Part shown: positions 21,992 through 25,919 of the stretch, piece after piece
How positions within the stretch are numbered: the stretch's first letter is position 1
Layout: each line of letters begins with the position of its first letter
Assembly: GCA_023392285.1 (NCBI GenBank)
Contig: JAEVZK010000066.1
Location: 1-25,919, forward strand
Length of the DNA: 25,919 nucleotides
Direction of reading: 5' to 3'
From: Armatimonadota bacterium
Lineage (GTDB): Bacteria; Armatimonadota; Fimbriimonadia; Fimbriimonadales; Fimbriimonadaceae
The notes under the pieces: generated by a model
Database searches by the model: none
The model's input: only the letters and a program-made list of their open reading frames with translations
What the model was told of the DNA's origin: nothing
Made by a program: the position numbers and the translations under genes

Positions 21992-24406
21992 GTGGAAGGC
22001 CACGAAGCGCATGACTTCCTAGCGGCCCCTGGTTGGTCGCTTATTCTCGGCAACGCTGGCAAGGCCTTCATTATTTTCGGAGTCCTATTCTTCCTCCTTT
22101 GCGCGGTGCTGCCGATGATGAAGCGGGAGAAGGTTGCCACCACATGTTTTGTGTTGGGCAGCCTTAGCCTGTTTGCTGCCTTCGCGTCGCTTGTCACGCT
22201 CTTCGTCACCGATCAATTCCAGTTTCAATACATCAGCTCGCACTCTTGGCGAGACTTGGATCTGAAGTACAAGATCGCGGCAGTCTGGTCTGGACAGCAG
22301 GGCAGCTTCCTCTTGTGGGCCTGCACCTCGGCGCTTTTCGGGCTACTGGCACTGAGAAGCACCGGCCCCCTTAAGCGCTGGTTTACTACGACCTTCTCAG
22401 TTTTTCTCGCCTGCCTGTGCGGGATTCTCGCTTACGAAACTCCGTTCAATATTTTGGCGGACGCGCCGTTAAACGGGGTCGTGCGCGTCCCCACGAATGG
22501 AGCGGGTTTAACAGCATCTCTCCAGAACTACTGGGTGGTTATTCACCCTCCAACCATCTTTCTTGGTTTTGGCTCTTTGTCGGTCATGTTCGCCTTCGCC
22601 GTCGCCGCGATGATGGCGGGCAAGCCGACCGATTGGGCGGCTCGGGTCCGTCCGTGGTCTCTCATTTCGCTTGCAGTGCTTGGACTTGGTCTCTGCATGG
22701 GCGGCTTCTGGGCATACGAAACCCAGGGGTGGGGAGGATTCTGGGCCGGGGATCCGGTCGAGAACGTCAGCTTCGTTCCTTGGAAATTCACGGCCGCTTT
22801 GGTTCACGGCATTATCGTGCAGACGACGCGAAAGCGGTGGAATGGAACGAACCTGCTGATGGCCGGGTTGCCGTTCCTCCTGTTCGTGTACGGCACCTTC
22901 CTCACGCGGTCGGGGTTCCTGAGCAAGTTCAGCAACCATAGCTTTGCCGAGATGAACCGGGTGGCGCTTTGGATCCTACTCGGTCTCCTCGTTGCTGCGA
23001 TCATCGCGTTCATGACGCTTTGGATCACGAAGGGAAGACGCATTGGCAAAGAAGCGGATGTGCCGCCGCAAAGCCTCGGCTTTAATCGGGAAGCCGCCTA
23101 CCAGACGGGCGTGATGTTGCTGTGCGGACTTGCCGCCACGATCGCGATCGGCATGAGCATTCCCTTCTTCATGGGCTTGATGAACCATGAAGGCAAGGTC
23201 GTTGAAGAGCCGCTCTATCACAATGTGGTGGTCTGGTTCTTCATTCCGATTATGCTGCTGGTTGCCGCAGGGCCTTTCCTGTCTTGGAAAAAGAATCGCA
23301 GCGTCGATTTTTGGAATAGATTCTTTACCATCCTTGGCGCGACCCTCTTCATCAGCGGAATCGCAGTACTCGGATTCAAATTTTCCGATTGGGGACAACA
23401 CGCTGACACTTCTCAGCTCATCGATTTCCCGCTTGGGATTCGCGTGAACCGATTTTATTGGGTGATTTGCCTTCTCCTGGTCTGCACGCTCGCGGCGGTT
23501 TCGAACATCTGGCGCATCATCGAGACGTTCAAGAAGTCGAAGATGGGGATCGGTGGGTTCGTCGCCCACATCGGGCTTGCGATGGCGCTCGCCGGCTTAA
23601 TTCTGTCGAGAGGGCTGGAGCGCAAGGTCAGCATGAACGTGATGCAGGGCTCACCCGCGCAAGGGCTGGGCTATCTCATCACCTATAAATCCATGACTTC
23701 AACGCCGGACGGAGATCGGGACAACAAGGTCCTGTTTGACGTCACCTCGATGACCGATCAGCGGCAAACCACGTTCGAAGCGCGTCCTGGCTTCTTTCTC
23801 GTGCCGGGTCAAGACGGAAAGCCGGGAGAGTTCACGTGGCCTCACATCGAGCACACGCTTACGCACGATGTCTATCTTTCGCTCGGTCCACCTCAATTCA
23901 CGCTGTGGGAAGATCCGATCATGATCAAGCCGGGCGAAACTCATGTCGAGAAGTTTGAGGGCGATCCATCTGAAGGCCCCAGCTTATCCATTACCTACGA
24001 GAAGTTCGTCATGCATGGGGAGCCAGGACAACCTGGTACCCGCTTTGGAGCCAAGCTGAAAATCGTGGAGAATGGCAAGACCTATTATTGCGAACCCACA
24101 TTGAGCACTTCGCTGGAGCCGGACCTCGTGCGGGCAACCGACAACTTCTATGCGACGTTTTCTCAAATCAATGCCGCCGACAAGTCCATTGCGCTGCAGC
24201 TGCCATTCACGCGCATTCTGTACCCGATCGAGCTCTTCTATAAGCCCATGACCATCCTGGTTTGGCTTGGCACGGCTATCTTAACCCTCGGCGGCTTGCT
24301 CTCAGCCCTGTACCGGCGGCGTCGCCCAACCATCGAGGAGCCTGCATCCGTTGTGCCACCGGTCCACGTAGAAGAGGATGAACATGCGCCTGTCGCAACT
24401 GCTTAA
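21992..24406 (+). CDS. ccmF: Cytochrome c heme lyase subunit CcmF
   Basis: An 804-aa polytopic membrane protein that attaches heme to apocytochrome c with CcmE as donor. Features: many hydrophobic segments, conserved histidines at IHPP (H185) and VHGIIVQ (H272), the heme-handling segment WGGFWAGDPVENVSFVPW (247-264), and a large periplasmic C-terminal region (about 545-745) before a final helix. In the WWD motif the usual tryptophan before DPVEN is glycine (WAGDP rather than W-x-WDP). It is longer than proteobacterial CcmF (about 650). The start GTG 21992 directly abuts the ccmE stop. CcmA-D and CcmH/I are not in this window. Confidence 0.93.
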   Translation: MEGHEAHDFLAAPGWSLILGNAGKAFIIFGVLFFLLCAVLPMMKREKVATTCFVLGSLSLFAAFASLVTLFVTDQFQFQYISSHSWRDLDLKYKIAAVWSGQQGSFLLWACTSALFGLLALRSTGPLKRWFTTTFSVFLACLCGILAYETPFNILADAPLNGVVRVPTNGAGLTASLQNYWVVIHPPTIFLGFGSLSVMFAFAVAAMMAGKPTDWAARVRPWSLISLAVLGLGLCMGGFWAYETQGWGGFWAGDPVENVSFVPWKFTAALVHGIIVQTTRKRWNGTNLLMAGLPFLLFVYGTFLTRSGFLSKFSNHSFAEMNRVALWILLGLLVAAIIAFMTLWITKGRRIGKEADVPPQSLGFNREAAYQTGVMLLCGLAATIAIGMSIPFFMGLMNHEGKVVEEPLYHNVVVWFFIPIMLLVAAGPFLSWKKNRSVDFWNRFFTILGATLFISGIAVLGFKFSDWGQHADTSQLIDFPLGIRVNRFYWVICLLLVCTLAAVSNIWRIIETFKKSKMGIGGFVAHIGLAMALAGLILSRGLERKVSMNVMQGSPAQGLGYLITYKSMTSTPDGDRDNKVLFDVTSMTDQRQTTFEARPGFFLVPGQDGKPGEFTWPHIEHTLTHDVYLSLGPPQFTLWEDPIMIKPGETHVEKFEGDPSEGPSLSITYEKFVMHGEPGQPGTRFGAKLKIVENGKTYYCEPTLSTSLEPDLVRATDNFYATFSQINAADKSIALQLPFTRILYPIELFYKPMTILVWLGTAILTLGGLLSALYRRRRPTIEEPASVVPPVHVEEDEHAPVATA

Positions 24407-24746
24407 AGCCAAACTCCATCACGCTCGGGTGACCTACGCTAATCCCGAATATGTCGGCTCCATTGAGATCGACGCTTCATTGATGGCTGCCGTCGGAATG
24501 GAAGATGGGGAACTGGTCCACGTCTGGGCGGTAGACCATACTTCCAGAATTACGACGTATGCTTTTGGCGGGCCCAAGGGTGCCATCGGCCTGAATGGCG
24601 GTGCCGCGCACTTCTTCAAGCCAGGAGATCGCGTCGTGATTGCTGCATTCGATCTGAGCGACGAACCGATCGTTCCGAAGATGCTAGCACTCGGCGAGAA
24701 CAATGAAATCGTCAAAGATCTCACTCCCTTCACCGTTCTCGGCTAG
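24384..24746 (+). CDS. panD: Aspartate 1-decarboxylase (PanD)
   Basis: A 120-aa pyruvoyl enzyme making beta-alanine for pantothenate and CoA. It resembles E. coli PanD: LLKAKLHHARVT (catalytic K10), the self-cleavage site YVGS between G25 and S26, R55 and Y59 in SRITTYAF, and NGGAAHFFKPGD (substrate and oxyanion region). I chose ATG 24384 over ATG 24378. It gives the typical N-terminus and a 6-nt spacing to AGAGG (24373-24377), which lies inside the end of ccmF. The gene overlaps ccmF by 23 bp and is translationally coupled to it. Its TAG overlaps the stop of the convergent DinB gene. Confidence 0.95.
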   Translation: MRLSQLLKAKLHHARVTYANPEYVGSIEIDASLMAAVGMEDGELVHVWAVDHTSRITTYAFGGPKGAIGLNGGAAHFFKPGDRVVIAAFDLSDEPIVPKMLALGENNEIVKDLTPFTVLG

Positions 24747-25288
24747 GAACCTTCACGCAAGCTCTTGGCGATTTGCTCAATTTGCAGAACGTGGCGTTCG
24801 TCGTGGGTGCAGAAGAGCTCCAGCAGGTCAGCCAGATTCATCCGAATCACGGGGAAGAGTGCGTTCCTAAACTTGGTGCGGGTCAGGTCGATGCCTTCTA
24901 GTCCGTCGACGAACTGCAGGATGAGCTGATGCTGGGCAAGCCAACGATCGAAGATCGATTGGTCATACGGGCCTGCAGCGGGATGCAACGCTTTGGGCGC
25001 AGGGACATTGCTTGACGGGGTTGATCCCTTTAAGAGCATTTTGCCGAAGAAGGAGAGTTTGACCTCATCCTCGCCTCGCACCGCACCGTCGAGAATGGAT
25101 TGAAACCGCTTCACGTACCCCTCATTCGCGAGGATCATGTGTTCGACGATTTGAGCCAAAGTCCAAGCGGAGTAGGATGTTTGCGTGTTGAGGGCGTCCT
25201 GCGTAACCTCAGCCTGAACTATGTGCATTCGCGCGACCAGCTGCTCCAGCTTTTCCCGCACGTCAGAGACGAATTCTCGACTCTCCAT
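24743..25288 (-). CDS. DinB/YfiT-like putative metalloenzyme
   Basis: A 181-aa four-helix-bundle protein of the DinB superfamily. The three metal-binding histidines fit the pattern: WTLAQIVEHM (H50) and THDERHVLQIE (H162, H166). Members are often thiol-dependent S-transferases or of unknown function; this sequence does not allow a choice. No signal peptide. The start is ATG 25288, with TTAAAT ending 6 nt upstream on the minus strand. It is separated from the divergent methyltransferase gene by only 29 bp. Confidence 0.85.
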   Translation of the reverse strand: MESREFVSDVREKLEQLVARMHIVQAEVTQDALNTQTSYSAWTLAQIVEHMILANEGYVKRFQSILDGAVRGEDEVKLSFFGKMLLKGSTPSSNVPAPKALHPAAGPYDQSIFDRWLAQHQLILQFVDGLEGIDLTRTKFRNALFPVIRMNLADLLELFCTHDERHVLQIEQIAKSLREGS

Positions 25289-25305
25289 AACATCATTTAA
25301 CCAGC

Positions 25306-25311
25306 TAGACT
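25306..25311 (+). promoter_or_regulatory. -10-like box (TAGACT)
   Basis: TAGACT ends 6 nt before ATG 25318, within a 29-bp divergent gap. The six G residues between could instead act as a ribosome site. Confidence 0.35.
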
Positions 25312-25317
25312 GGGGGG

Positions 25318-25919
25318 ATGTTTCCAGAGCTCACGCGGAAGCTGGATCCAAGATGGGGGATTGAAGCGGCCGCTCGGCCAATTGCGAACGCGGTTAACAT
25401 TCCACTCTCGCAAATCCGCTCGCGCACTCACGAGCTTCCTCCCCCGGACCAGGCGGTGCTCGTCGCTGCAAAGGGAGATCTGCTCGAAGAGGCGATCACC
25501 GTGCTGCACTCGTTGCGCCGGACTGCCGATGCGACGGTTCCCGAGTACGGACCGGCGACGCCAGCCCGCCTCTGGCGCGCGAATCCGCTTTTGGAAGAGC
25601 TCGATTTACGGCAGTTCGGATCAGTTCTCGATCTCGGATGCGGTGCGGGTCGAGATGCGGTCTACCTTGCCGGCTACGGATTGGATGTTTGGGGCATTGA
25701 CCATCTGCCCGACGCGATCGTTCGAGGGGAAAGCCTTGCGGATCGGTATTTGGAACTCGAATGCAGAGCCAGAATCACCTTTGAAACAGCCACGATTGCG
25801 GAAAGCCTTCACCGATCTGCCGATCTCGTCCTGGCACTGTTTTCGGCAGATCGCTCAAGTCTCGCCAAAATTGGTCAGCGCCTATCATCCGGCTCGACCC
25901 TCCTCTTCCAAGGCTTCAC
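25318..25919 (+). CDS. SAM-dependent methyltransferase with rhodanese-like N-terminus (partial)
   Basis: The frame is open from ATG 25318 to the window edge (200 codons), so the C-terminus is missing. Residues 12-50 (WGIEAAARPIANAVNIPLSQI... QAVLVAAKGD) resemble a degenerate rhodanese domain without a clear active-site cysteine. From about residue 102 a class I methyltransferase begins: motif I SVLDLGCGAGRDAVYLA, then an acidic residue after strand 2 in GIDHLPDA, and LVLALFSADR as the strand 4 region. It would transfer a methyl group from SAM to an unknown substrate. It is divergent from the DinB gene. Confidence 0.82.
   Translation, partial: MFPELTRKLDPRWGIEAAARPIANAVNIPLSQIRSRTHELPPPDQAVLVAAKGDLLEEAITVLHSLRRTADATVPEYGPATPARLWRANPLLEELDLRQFGSVLDLGCGAGRDAVYLAGYGLDVWGIDHLPDAIVRGESLADRYLELECRARITFETATIAESLHRSADLVLALFSADRSSLAKIGQRLSSGSTLLFQGF

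Overview
The window looks like a chromosomal segment of a free-living, Gram-negative-type (diderm) bacterium outside the Proteobacteria. My best guess is Armatimonadota (Fimbriimonas-like), with Planctomycetota or a similar phylum as the alternative. This is an inference. It rests on a pseudopilin-like protein with an H-x9-DG motif, a PEP-CTERM-tagged protease, two Gfo/Idh/MocA oxidoreductases, an LCP protein, a CxxxY-type CcmE and a very large predicted outer-membrane protein ending in phenylalanine. No rRNA, tRNA, CRISPR array or replication origin was seen.

Layout. Bases 1-2.4 kb are accessory DNA. They hold four copies of a 61-bp REP-like hairpin, one intact REP-associated tyrosine transposase (RAYT), one truncated RAYT fragment, one apparently internally deleted copy, two copies of a second 33-bp hairpin, and the remains of a small membrane protein. 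Two small uncharacterised genes follow (1491-2051 and a DUF2251-like gene at 2666-3082). Bases 3.1-8.2 kb are housekeeping: a minus-strand pair (MOSC protein, then Gfo/Idh/MocA oxidoreductase), a plus-strand pair (adenosine deaminase add, then a DUF3052-like protein) and a minus-strand pair (tRNA-dihydrouridine synthase, then TerC-family membrane protein). Bases 8.2-15.8 kb, plus strand, carry a PEP-CTERM trypsin-like protease with a clear terminator, a second Gfo/Idh/MocA oxidoreductase, a 1174-aa repeat-containing predicted outer-membrane protein, a mutarotase-fold (DUF4380-like) protein and an unrecognised protein. Bases 15.7-18.8 kb, minus strand, are a tightly coupled operon: GAF histidine kinase, LCP protein, H-x9-DG pseudopilin-like protein. 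Then come threonine aldolase (ltaE, +), a minus-strand pair (secreted protein, then YprB-like RNase H-fold exonuclease), the plus-strand run ccmE-ccmF-panD, a DinB-family protein (-) and an open-ended methyltransferase (+).

Three patterns run through the window. (1) Nine genes have a TANNNT -10-like hexamer ending 5-7 nt before the chosen start codon, which suggests widespread leaderless transcription. (2) Three convergent gene pairs overlap by exactly 4 bp through shared stop codons (CTAG or CTAA). (3) Three co-directional pairs have a GTG start directly abutting the upstream stop codon. The most novel-looking protein is the 1174-aa cell-envelope protein with about six copies of a degenerate ~75-residue module. 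The most dynamic DNA is the RAYT/REP cluster at the left edge.
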